Part shown: positions 48,275 to 58,625 of the stretch, one piece after another
How the letters are laid out: each line of letters opens with the position of its first letter
Numbering within the stretch: position 1 is the first letter of the stretch
NCBI GenBank assembly: GCA_947095585.1
Contig: OX352761.1
Span: forward strand, 30,099,777-30,163,776
Direction of reading: 5' to 3'
Source of the DNA: Nephrocerus scutellatus
Lineage: Eukaryota; Arthropoda; Insecta; Diptera; Pipunculidae
Length of the DNA: 64,000 bases
The notes under the pieces: generated by a model
Told to the model about the DNA's origin: nothing
What the model saw: the letters and a program-made list of their open reading frames with translations, nothing else
The model's database searches: none
Translations under genes and position numbers: made by a program

Positions 48275-50240
48275 CAAAGTAATGGAATTTTATTTTAGCG
48301 TGCGTGTGTTTGTTTGTTAGTTTATCCACTCGTCCTGACTCCTATTAGTCCGTATTTGATGGAACTTGCTTTTAAACAATTGTCTAGCACTTGTGGTAGC
48401 GTAATTTCGAGATTTTTTGTATTCATAGGAGTAGTTTTAAAAGGAAAAGTATGAAAAAAGGGTTTTTTCATAAAACTGAAATACTTTTAAGCCAATTAAG
48501 TATTTAGACTAAATTACAACTATTCATATGGCGGGCTAAGAAGTTCCGCTTTACTATCCTAATTATAATAATCATTAGATATTTACAATAAAGTAAATTA
48601 GATTCTGAAAAAAGAATCGGATAACAAACAAAACAAACTAAATCCAAAGTTCAAATAAAAGCAGCCATATCCAACTAATTGTCTTTATCTTAATAAAACG
48701 GTTGATTTAATTTTTAAACACTGCTAAAAAAATAATACCTATATTGAAAAAAATCCGTTTTATTCAATTGTGCATTATTAAGAAATACATTTTTGCGATT
48801 ATCCCAATTTAGGTTTTTTTTTAAATCTTTGTTTGATAATAAGTAAAAATAAAAGTTACAAATAATAATCACAAAATGTAAGCTCTGCTACCCAGGTACA
48901 ACTGCACTGATTTGGCTAATCACACGAAACTTTTTTTACTTTTCTTAATTTATTAAACAATTTCTATTTTTTAACATTTCATTATTCACGTTTTAATACT
49001 GCATTACTAATCACTAATCTACCTAATTACAGAAAATCACAGAAATTTTGATAACAGCCTGAAACTACAATGCATGACCGATTACAGGATCCCAGAAATT
49101 TGCGCACGTTTTTTTGCTATTTTACAAGCGGTATTAAGCAACAACAGAAAAATGCATGATAATACGCGATAAATATTGATAACAGTGATTATAGATGTGT
49201 TTACAGATTAAACAAATGTAGGTTGATAAAATGAAATTTAAATTTACCTTATATGAAGAGTAATTTCGTGTCTTATATATATTGGTAGGATATTGGGGAG
49301 ACAAATTTAGTTGTAACTGTGGTTCTTTCCCACGATCACCAGCGCGGACAAATTTGCAAGCAACGAAAAAAAAAAACAAAAAAAGAACGCAATTTTTAAT
49401 CGGTTATGCACTTCTTATTATCTGATCTCGTGGTTCTGCTAGAGACCTAGCGTGTACTTAAGCGGTATCTTTCCGATATCACACCCCAGTTGCTAATGAT
49501 AAGACAAGACCGGGTCTCGCATATCAGTAAAATGATATCGAGCATCGCGAGTTGGCGCATATAGTGTCTACTGCGCATTCTACGATGTTCGAGTGTGTGT
49601 GTGTGTTTGCTTGTGTGGTGGGGTGCCTGAGTGAGTGAGTGGGGGATACAATCAACGTCGTAATCATACTTTTAAAAGGCAATCGTTTGCATTTCTATTA
49701 TGTGCTCGGAGCTCGGATACAGATAGATCTACATTGAAATGGTCGTCCTTTTCACTCAGTTTCATAAACAACGCAGCAAATAGGGTTTGGGAACAAATCC
49801 TATCGAGGCACCGCACAAGGTTCGTTACACTTATGTCAGTGTGCGACTGTTGCGTCTGTATTTCTCCTCACATAAAGGTAGTACGTACTTTTTCGTTTTT
49901 AATAAACTACCTATAGTCGCCGCTTATCTTATCTTGCCTTATCATTTTATACGGTAAATATTGGCACTTTTCACAAATGTGTACGTGCAGATAAGCGAAT
50001 GTGGTGGTATAGTTATCTTGTGCTCATAAAAGTTTCAGTGTTTTCGTGGATACGTTAAAAAGAGAATGTGTTATGTAGGTATATGTATTTTGAAGTGGTT
50101 TCATAATTTAAGGGGAGTCCCGGTACGAGTTATAAATTTACACAGAACCCACCTATACTCGGCGATCGTTGAAGGCGTAAATAAATTTCTTAATATTTTT
50201 AAAAAATAACTTTGTGCAAGAAATGGGAAAACTCCCAAGA
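48275..50240. other. 2 kb AT-rich sequence with a GATA cluster
   Basis: No gene recognised. Contains the inverted copy of the 9415-9480 repeat (48500-48562) and GATA motifs at 49490-50020. Confidence 0.45.
49490..50020. promoter_or_regulatory. WGATAR cluster, candidate enhancer
   Basis: Six WGATAA sites: TGATAAG near 49497, three in CTTATCTTATCTTGCCTTATCA (49923-49944), CAGATAAG near 49990 and GTTATCTT near 50011. It lies 8.6-9.1 kb downstream of the srp stop and free of recognised transposons, consistent with (not proof of) a GATA-driven enhancer. Confidence 0.35.
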
Positions 50241-50242
50241 AA

Positions 50243-50556
50243 GGTAAAATATTTTTTTTATACGTCCCTTCCGGATGTGTTTGTTTGCGTGTATGTTTGT
50301 AGCCGGCTGGCTGGCTGGCCAAATCTTCTGATCAATTGTTAATTCTCTTCCTAAAGCGTAATTTTATTCAAATAAACATGGGTATCTCCGATCTTAAGAC
50401 TTTCTATTAAAATTTGGAAGTGATCAGTCCAAGGGTCGATGAGTTCCCATATAATTTTTTTCAAAATTAACCCGATTTTATTCAGACTTTGCACATCTGC
50501 ATCTCCGATTAGAAAATTTTAATTTTTTTAAATTTTATGGGTCGGTTTTTTCAATT
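50243..50556 (-). repeat. element A copy 12 (GGCT slot)
   Basis: Slot GCCGGCTGGCTGGCTGGCC, CTTCCTAAAGCGTAATTTTA, one unit, end TTTAAATTTTATGGGTCGGT. The outer right end is replaced by other sequence. Confidence 0.8.
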
Positions 50557-50609
50557 TAAATTAATGAATTTTTAAAGACGATCATAGATTATTTGATCAT
50601 ATATCAACT

Positions 50610-51008
50610 TAAGACCACCACTTCCGACCCGATCACTTCCAAATTTTTACAAAAAGTTTTGTCCATCGGAGATATACATGTGTTTAAAATTTGAAGAAAA
50701 TCGGGTACTTTTTTTATAAAATTTGTATGGGTGCCCCGACCGCGGGGTCCGACCACTTCCAAATATTTACAAAAAAAGTTGTCCATCGTAGATACACGTG
50801 TTTAAAATTTGAAGAAAATCGAGTAATTTTTTATAAAATTTGTATGAGTGTCCCCCGACCCCGGGGCCCGATCACAACAATTTTTTTTTTTGTGATCGGG
50901 CCTCGGAGTCGGAGGGCTCCCAAAATAATAAGTAACCCGATTTTGTTCAAACTTTGTACACATGTGTATCTCCGGTTAGAGAATCTAAACGAAACATTTT
51001 TATTTTTA
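50610..51008. repeat. element A pieces 13 and 14, head to head
   Basis: 50610-50880 runs plus (two units), then 50880-51008 runs minus. The join is an inverted repeat: GGGGCCCGATCACAAC, a T-run, then TGTGATCGGGCCTCGG. Neither piece has both ends. Confidence 0.75.
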
Positions 51009-51474
51009 AATTCTCTATATTAACTTCACTTGCCCGTGGCTGGCTGGCTGGCTGGCTGGCAAATCTTGTGATCAATTTTTAACCCACCTCCTACAGCCCG
51101 ATTTTATTGAAATTTTGCACACATGTTTGAGGCCCCTCGGGCCGCGGGGTCGGGGGGCTCTCATACAAATATTTTACAAAATTTACCCGATTTTCTTTAA
51201 ATTTTGTACACATGTGTGTCTTCGATGGAAAACACTTTTTGTAAAAATTTGGAGCGATCGGCCCCTTGGGGACCCCAATATACAATTTTTAAATATCGCT
51301 ATATCGCATCAGATCACGGCAAAGTCTGAGCTCTGTGCTTTGTGAGCAGCGCTGTTCGCTGCCGCTGCGTCATTTGGTGAATGATTTTGCCACAAAACGA
51401 GCACGCAGTGTGTGTGTGTATCCCCGATTAGAGAATTTACAAGAAAAATTTTAATTTTTATGGGTTGTTTTTTT
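51003..51474 (-). repeat. element A copy 15 (510-bp young subfamily, GGCT slot)
   Basis: Complete from AAATTCTCTATATTAACTTC to TTTTTATGGGTTG, with GGCTGGCTGGCTGGCTGGC as slot and the subfamily segment GAGCAGCGCTGTTCGCTGCC. Part of the first unit is deleted (51125) compared with copy 2. Confidence 0.88.
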
Positions 51475-51915
51475 AAATTCTCTATATTAACTTCGGGTGC
51501 CCGTGCCAGTCCGTCTGGCTGGCTGGCGGACTGGCACACCAAATCTTGTGATCAATTTAACCCACTTCCTAAAGCCCGATTTTATTCAAACTTTGCACAC
51601 ATATGTATCTCCAATGACACTATTGAAATGTTGGGCCCCTCGGGCATGTGTATCTCGGATGGACAACACTTTTTGTAAAATTTATGGCGTGATCGAAGAC
51701 CGGTGTCGGAAGGCCCCATTAAAATTTTAAAAAATGTGGCCCAAGGGGTGCCCATATAAATTTTTTAAAAATTACTCCAATTTTCTTCAAATTTTAAACA
51801 CCTGTGTATCTCCGATAGACAACACTTTTCGAAACAGTTTTGGAGTGATGGGGCCCTGTGGCCCAAGGGATGCCTAATTAATTAATTTTTTAAAAATTAA
51901 CCCGATTTTCTTCCT
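51472..51915 (-). repeat. element A copy 16 (symmetric GGCT slot)
   Basis: It starts AAATTCTCTATATTAACTTC immediately after copy 15. The slot TGCCAGTCCGTCTGGCTGGC then GGACTGGCA is itself an inverted repeat. Three partial units follow; the inner end is lost at the junction with copy 17. Confidence 0.8.
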
Positions 51916-52788
51916 GGGGCAGGGATCTCCAAAATTTTTACAAAAAGTGTTTTCCATCGGAGATACACATTTGTATAAAATTTTAAGAAAATTGGGTAAA
52001 ATTAGTAAAATATTTGTATGGGAGGCCCCCGAACCGGAGGCCCGAGCGAAACAAACAAACAAACAAACAAACAAACAAACAAACAAACAAACAAACAAAC
52101 AAACAAACAAACAAACAAACAAACAAACAAACAAACAAACAAACAAACAAACAAACAAACAAACAAACAAACAAACAAACAAACAAACAAACAAACAAAC
52201 AAACAAACAAACAAACAAACAAACAAACAAACAAACAAACAAACAAACAAACAAACAAACAAACAAACAAACAAACAAACAAACAAACAAACAAACAAAC
52301 AAACAAACAAACAAACAAACAAACAAACAAACAAACAAACAAACAAACAAACAAACAAACAAACAAACAAACAAACAAACAAACAAACAAACAAACAAAC
52401 AAACAAACAAACAAACAAACAAACAAACAAACAAACAAACAAACAAACAAACAAACAAACAAACAAACAAACAAACAAACAAACAAACAAACAAACAAAC
52501 AAACAAACAAACAAACAAACAAACAAACAAACAAACAAACAAACAAACAAACAAACAAACAAACAAACAAACAAACAAACAAACAAACAAACAAACAAAC
52601 AAACAAACAAACAAACAAACAAACAAACAAACAAACAAACAAACAAACAAACAAACAAACAAACAAACAAACAAACAAACAAACAAACAAACAAACAAAC
52701 AAACAAACAAACAAACAAACAAACAAACAAACAAACAAACAAACAAACGGGCACACGAAGGTAATATAGAGAATTTAAAAATACTAGA
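51916..52788 (+). repeat. element A copy 17 with giant AAAC slot
   Basis: One and a half units (CTCCAAAATTTTTACAAAAA, ATCGGAGATACACATTTGTA, GGAGGCCCCCGAACCGGAGG), then 700 bp of AAAC, then GGGCACACGAAGGTAATATA and GAGAATTTAAAAA. The segment that in other copies stands between the last GGCCCGAG and the slot is missing. Confidence 0.88.
52049..52748. repeat. (AAAC)175 perfect tetranucleotide array
   Basis: 700 bp with no interruption. The six-frame open frames of 250-350 codons across it (KQTN or FVCL repeats) exist only because the 12-bp translation period has no stop. Confidence 0.97.
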
Positions 52789-52789
52789 T

Positions 52790-54310
52790 AATACAAAGCA
52801 TCTTAAAATAAAAATCATGTTGATACCCCGCGCCGAACGAAAGGTTAAAGTTGTACGGAATGCAATATCACCAACACACCAACGCCACATTACTGTATGC
52901 CCGAAACTATGCAACTCATTCGCACATTCGCTCTGTACAATAGTTTACGCACCCACCATACCAGGTATAGCCGCTGTTTAAACCATTTCTGTTTTTTTTT
53001 TATTGAAACTGAATGCAAGTACTTTAATTTATAAAAACAACACAAAGCATAACTTTCAATGTTCTACACATGGAACAATTTAGTAAAGCAAACATAATCA
53101 TATAAGAAATGTGCAGTTTAATTAATAAACAAAAATCGTGTCATGTCATTTTATCGACAATGTTGGTTTTAGTCTAATCCTTCAATCAAATGGAGCATTG
53201 ATTATTGTGGTTGTTATCCATCTTAAGTATTTAACGAATCGTCTACTTTATGTAGAATGTAGATGATTTGCTGCATTTTATTAGAATTCCTAAATAAAAC
53301 AAAGTAGTGGTGAGTGGTGCTAAAGGAATGCCACTTTCTGTTTTACACACTTTATTTAGAGCGCAAAGTTAGGCTATGAATTTTATATTTGAAATAAATT
53401 AAAACAAGTGTTCAGGCTCGTGGGAATTAATATTCCTAATATTTTTACGATATTTAGGCTTGAGTTCGTAATGGATTTAAAATATAAAGAATAAACACAA
53501 GCTCGCCTATTCGCAAATTACAATTTTAATTAACAAATAGCAAGAGTTAACAAATTCAAACTGGTGATTACTTGTTCACACAAATAATTATCTATTTACT
53601 TGCAAGTACTCTGATACTAATGCAAAATATAACTAACTCGCTGCGATAAAGTATATTTATATCTAGTACCAATATGTTCGAGAATGTTTTACTCTTTTCT
53701 ATTCTATTCTATTCCATTCGAACCATCTTGCGAACACCAAAACATTCTGGTATAAAAATGATTGTGCATATATATGTAAGATAATTAAGCCTAAACCAAT
53801 AGACGTATAAAACGATATTGACACCATATGTTGGTCTGGTGCTCCGACAAGTTTATGTTCGTCTTATGTTCGAACCGAAAGGCGTCGCGGGAATCGATAA
53901 GTCATCATGCTTAAAATGACTTCAACACGTCATTATATTGTCTTTTAGTACCTCCGATAAGTTTATATTTTTTCTGGTCCAATAGGTGGCTCTGGAACAG
54001 ACGGTTTATGGTTTTTTTAACCCGGTAGGTTGCTTTTGAGTTGACATTTACAAAATTGTCATTAGATTAGTTATTAGTTATTTCATTTTAAACATAAAGT
54101 GAAGTATGTTTTATCGTATTTCTTACTGGCTCATACCACTAAGTCTCCCCCCCCCCACCCCACCACTCCCCAACAAGCCAACCAGCAACTGACCTAAAAC
54201 TATAACCTTCGGAGTAAAAAACACTGTTCAATGGTGAAAACCTGATCAAAATCGGTCCAGTAGTTTCGAATAGTAGCGTAGCCAATTGAAAGTACAAACT
54301 TACCTCTTTA
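52790..54310. other. AT-rich sequence, then a repeat B piece
   Basis: Nothing recognised up to about 54120. 54130-54320 has CTCCCCCCCCCCACCCCACC, CAAAATCGGTCCAGTAGTTT and TTTATATAATATT, resembling the repeat at 47095-47535. Confidence 0.45.
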
Positions 54311-54319
54311 TATAATATT

Positions 54320-54610
54320 GTTGTTAACCCCGGCGCTACTTATACTGGGTCTACAGATGGCGCTGTTAAGTGTTCTTAATCTATTTTCGTAACATTACCA
54401 TCGCCTTAATTTTGCTCGTTCCGAACAGATTCAGCACTTCTCCTGGCGTTGTACCATGTTAATCTGTCGATGTGTACAGCTTCAATTTTACATCTGACGC
54501 TTTGTTGAATCCGATATCGTACATAATTAATTCTGTAGATGATCTTGTAAAAGCCTTCCCAACTTTGCTGACGCTCCCGGTGGATGTTCTTCTTCCTACC
54601 TGATCCAACC
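54320..54610 (-). mobile_element. gypsy-type retrotransposon: integrase end plus start of LTR
   Basis: Minus strand: VRYRIQQSVRCKIEAVHIDR then LTWYNARRSAESVRNEQN and a stop at 54408-54406, a typical C-terminus of a gypsy-family integrase. Eleven bases on, the LTR starts at 54394 (TGTTACGAAAATAG, AACAGCGCCATCTG) and is cut after about 70 bp. The LTR start matches the solo LTR at 55153. Confidence 0.7.
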
Positions 54611-54617
54611 TTTTATT

Positions 54618-55020
54618 TCAACATTCCCTAAAATTCTTCCTACGATCCGATTTTGCAAAGTGCTCAAACTCCAGGCATTTAAAACACCTTTTGGGAAGTG
54701 TTCGTTTACGGATGCAACGTTTCGAAATTTTCCACGCTTCTAAAAGCTTCTTTGACATATCTTCAGCAACACTTAGGTGCCCTTTAGGTTTTACCATAAT
54801 CTCTCCAAAAGAATAGAAAGTCGACACCCTTAAGCTCAATGATAGAACCTTGGATAATAGTCTTTAATTTGCTTGCTCGCCTAACGCCAAACCCTTTTAA
54901 ACTCCGCTGATTTTTCTCCTGTTTCCTTAATCTGGATAAAAGATCTGCGTCCGACGACTTAGCTATATTCAATCGCTTTCTCTCGTTTTTAAATGTGTAC
55001 AAAAGGTATGCATCCATCTT
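54618..55020 (-). mobile_element. retroelement gag-like fragment with a zinc knuckle
   Basis: Two overlapping minus frames: DADLLSRLRKQEKNQRS and TIIQGSIIELKGVDFLFF, then after a frameshift MVKPKGHLSVAEDMSKKLLE and LPKRCFKCLEFEHFAKSD, a decayed C-X2-C-X4-H-X4-C knuckle with the last Cys changed. It may be the gag of the adjoining gypsy element with the middle deleted, or a LINE ORF1. Confidence 0.55.
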
Positions 55021-55192
55021 AATTTTGACTGTGTTGGATTAATTTCTGTTTGGCAGTAAGTACTCACTAAACATGAGAGCATTTTATCACTGAAAATACC
55101 AAAATGTTCGCCAACGATTGGTTACAAGACGGTGGATTTTATTTGAACATATTGTTACGAAAATATTTTAAGTTCACCTAACAGCGCCATCT

Positions 55193-55215
55193 GAAGACTC
55201 AGTATAATTAATATA
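55193..55215. repeat. perfect 23-bp inverted repeat in the solo LTR
   Basis: CTCAGTATA-ATTAA-TATACTGAG, 9-bp arms; the minus-strand LTR copy at 54.35 kb has only one arm (CCCAGTATAAG), so the second arm arose in this copy or was lost in the other. Confidence 0.8.
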
Positions 55216-56138
55216 CTGAGTAATACGGCACTAAAACTCAAAAACTAGACAGCCAATTGAGCAACAGTACATCCCTCACGTGGTAGTGATGGCAGGGTGC
55301 GGATTCATGTATGCAGTTGGTGGAGCGCCCCAGAAAAGCTAGTTGTATATAAAATTATGTTGGGAATTTAAAATAAGATTATACCAGTATGTTTTGGTAT
55401 TTGCTAGATGGTTCGAGAAGAATAGAAAGGACTAGAACTGTTGATTAGGTATAAATATCCCATAATTTATCACAGTTGGTTAGTTAACATTTAGATTTAT
55501 ATATTTTTTGTCGTAGTAGTCGGTCGTTTTTCGGAATTAAATTTTTAAATTTTTAATTGTTTCTTTTTAATTCATAAAAATTTAAAAATAAAGAATCAAA
55601 TTACAAATCTTCATGAAAGGTCTGAATTGGAGGAAGTTACGAGGACCCGCAGAGAATCTTTAAGAGCTCCATTTGAGTCCAGCTTTTTCGCTCATCCTTG
55701 GGGTAATGTTTGGCGTTAGAGCTATCGGCTCGATAGTTGTGCGTGCCTGTTTCGTTTGTTAGGCCTGGTACTACAAACGAATCCGGTACAATTAACTTTC
55801 GAGTTGTGGGCATTCAAGTAAGAAGTCAGCTAGTTCTTGATAGACCGAATTTTTCAATAGAGGCTCCAAGAATTTTCAAGGCTCACGTATGTCATTTTTT
55901 TGTAATATATTCTTGGTCAAGGTTTTTTGTAGATTTCCTTGACCATGATCCATTCGTTAAAGCATTTGGACTTGCGTCGTTTTAGTTTCGTGAACGTTTT
56001 TTCCGTATTGCTTTTTTTAATTCTTCCTGAATTCCGAGAAAATAAAATTGAAACCGGCTACAAACGTGAGAAATGTGAAATATTGTAAATCACATTTCTC
56101 CGATTTAATTCTTAATTTTAATAAAGGGCTTAGCCCAC

Positions 56139-56187
56139 CTTATTGCCGTGGCACAAGTCATTAAGGGAGTATTCCCTTGGCAATAAG
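56139..56187. repeat. nested hairpin in the solo LTR
   Basis: Outer arms CTTATTGCC and GGCAATAAG enclose a second palindrome AAGGGA-GTAT-TCCCTT. Near the AATAAA at about 56107, so it may act in 3'-end formation of the LTR transcript. Confidence 0.65.
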
Positions 56188-56410
56188 TTTAAATATAAAA
56201 AAAAGCGTACTTGCAAGTAGATAGAATACTGTTATATGTAAATATAAGTGTTATTGTGAATATAAGTGTTATTTGTGTGGATTATGAATTAGTGAACTCT
56301 TCCTATTTGTGAATTAAAGTTGTAAATTGTGAAGAAACGAACTTATGTTGTGTTTTTATTCGCAAAGTCCATTACGAACTATTTAGGAAGCCTAAATTTC
56401 GTAACAATAT

Positions 56411-57849
56411 ATAAAAATCAATTTTTGTGTTTCTGTATTTATTAGACAACGCTCAACTCAAAAAATTATCAATCCCACTGAGCTGAAACTTTCGCAACAT
56501 GTTTGATTCGATACAGGTAATGTACTTATCGCAAATGTTTGCCGATGGGTGGCGCTTAAAACAAGTGCACGAAGTTCCAAATCCTTCGATATGCGGTGTC
56601 GAAACACCTCCGAAATTCATATAAAAAAATAATAATTGGTTAAATCGACCGTAGAGCAATAAACAAGTAGAGTCTTTTTCTTAACCAAAGAAAATTCAAA
56701 ATTTAATTTTTCGCCCAATTTTGGGCCCATCTTACACATATCACTTTGCGAAATGCTTTGCACAGTAGAGACTATTCCGTCTTTATTTTATTTTACTTCT
56801 TCTTAGGTTCTTACTCGCCTTAATTCTCTTAGAGAGCACTGTTTGTTTTGAATTGTTTCATGATCACGAGTAAGACTGCATGACAACATGCGAATTAAAT
56901 GAGACATTCCAGACTTTTATTCAGCAGACGTATTATATATCAAAATTATCAGCCAGCAGTACTTAATTGCCGAAATTACGGAAAGTAATATTGATAATAT
57001 AGTGAATGTTTTGTTATTAATGATAAGCTGAGAAAATTATCCGTAATCAACGGGCCAAAAATCGAAAAAAAAAAACACAAAATTGAACTTAAATGTGAAA
57101 ATACCGTTCTTGAACACCTAAAGAAGGACTAACATAGCCCAGAAATTTAACAATTTTAAATAAATGACTGATTTGGTAGTCACCCCTACTACAAACTACT
57201 GACGCTGGTTACTGGTTTTTTATTTCGTTCTTGTTTTCGTTCTGTACCAGTTATAAAATAAACATTTTTTTATTTACTACTGAATAGATAATATTTCTAC
57301 TCCATTGAGAAATCTACTGTTTTCCTGTTATTTCGAATGTAAAATACTGTTGGGGCAGTGCACGTCCCACTTTCCCAAAAAACCTTATATTAGATAATTT
57401 TGAGCATACAATGTTCAGGGTTAAAATCAAATATATGACGTATTTCTGAAATTCAAATAGAAAACAAAAATGTGATGAGCATTGCTCTCATAACTAATAT
57501 CTACACAAAAACTTAACAAAGTCGAGTTTTGGCTTCCTGTAGGAAAAAAATTTGTTAAAGAAAAAGACTCTATATGCTTATTGCTTTATGAATCCACACA
57601 CAATTGCGTTAAAATTTTGCAAAACACCGAACACAATTTTTGGTAAATAACTTTGTTTCTTTCTGTGCCGCAAAACTTTTGAGCCAACCTACGCAGAAAT
57701 AAATTTTGCGATTCGATACCTGGTCCTGATTAATACTTGCGCCAATTTATTATTTTGTGACAAATATCAAAATAAGAATTTTTTATGAATATCTTTACAA
57801 AATGTTAATTTTATTTATGAAATGTAGGAAATATAAGGAATGATCTAAA
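56411..57849. other. AT-rich sequence, nothing recognised
   Basis: No gene, repeat or exon-like segment found. Confidence 0.5.
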
Positions 57850-58625
57850 CTCTAGAGAGGCTAATTATTTTTAAATAATAAAACAAAAATATTCTCTCAA
57901 TACAACTAAATAATTTTTAAAGTCATGATTTTGCCATAAAAATATTTGTTTTAAATCTCATTTTTGATTAAAGTTTAAAGAACATAAAAAAATAATTAAT
58001 ATACATACTACATACATACATATTAAACTAACGTATAATGAATAACATTTAAAGGCCTAAAAATATTGCCTTAAGTAAATTATTATTATTTTTTTTTTTT
58101 TTGTTTTGAATTTTGTTTCTATTTTCTCAAACGGTTTTAAGTTTTATTTACATTATCATAAAATTTGCTTTACAGGAAATTTGGAAGTTTTTTTTAAATA
58201 TAAAATGGTTTGATAGATATGATGAAATATGCGAAATTTTTAATACAAAATATATATTTTTAATTAAATCACACGCGTATACGAGTATATTATATTTTTA
58301 TAGGAAAAGTTTAAGAGCAGAAAAATATACATAAAAAAGTAAAAGCAAAAAAAAAGTCAAAAGTAATTAAATAAATCTTAATCCCTAAATTTTCATTCGA
58401 GAAAAGTCTTTAATTTATTTTGGTTTTTCCATTTTGTATAGGAATTTCCTTATATTATGTATAAGTTTGTCGTTATATAAAAGTATGAAATTACTCTCAA
58501 CATTTTCTTGGAAATGATCAATCTTTGGTTTTTTGTCTCCTGCAAATGGGCTGCATTGTTAGGCTCTAGTGTATAATCCAAAAAACTCTGCACCATGCAA
58601 TTCAGAATCCATTCATCGCTTCCCT
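57850..58625 (-). other. probable serpent 3' UTR and poly(A) region
   Basis: Very AT-rich sequence directly after the srp stop codon, with no open frame. On the minus strand AATAAA hexamers occur at 58419-58414 and 58148-58143, either of which could end the transcript. A run of A on the minus strand lies around 58105-58088. Which signal is used cannot be decided from sequence, and the left limit is arbitrary. Confidence 0.45.

Larger units (their letters stand above)
55153..56406 (+). mobile_element. solo LTR, gypsy-type, with ATAT target duplication
   Basis: 1254 bp from TGTTACGAAA to TTTCGTAACA (a 10-bp inverted terminus, TG..CA rule), flanked on both sides by ATAT (55149-55152 and 56407-56410). 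Inside are a TATA-like TATAAATATCCC (about 55450), a possible initiator region and AATAAA signals (about 55590 and 56107). Only one LTR remains, so the body was lost by LTR-LTR recombination. Long for an insect gypsy LTR; a short nested insertion cannot be excluded. The terminal sequence matches the minus-strand LTR start at 54394. Confidence 0.82.

Noticed and set aside
51874..52981. Open frames of 250-346 codons with KQTN or FVCL repeats on both strands
   Set aside because: They exist only because the AAAC array has no stop codon in any frame; no coding signal outside the array.
53220..53275. Small hairpin AATCGTCTAC / GTAGATGATT
   Set aside because: Ten-base arms with a mismatch are expected by chance in AT-rich DNA of this length.
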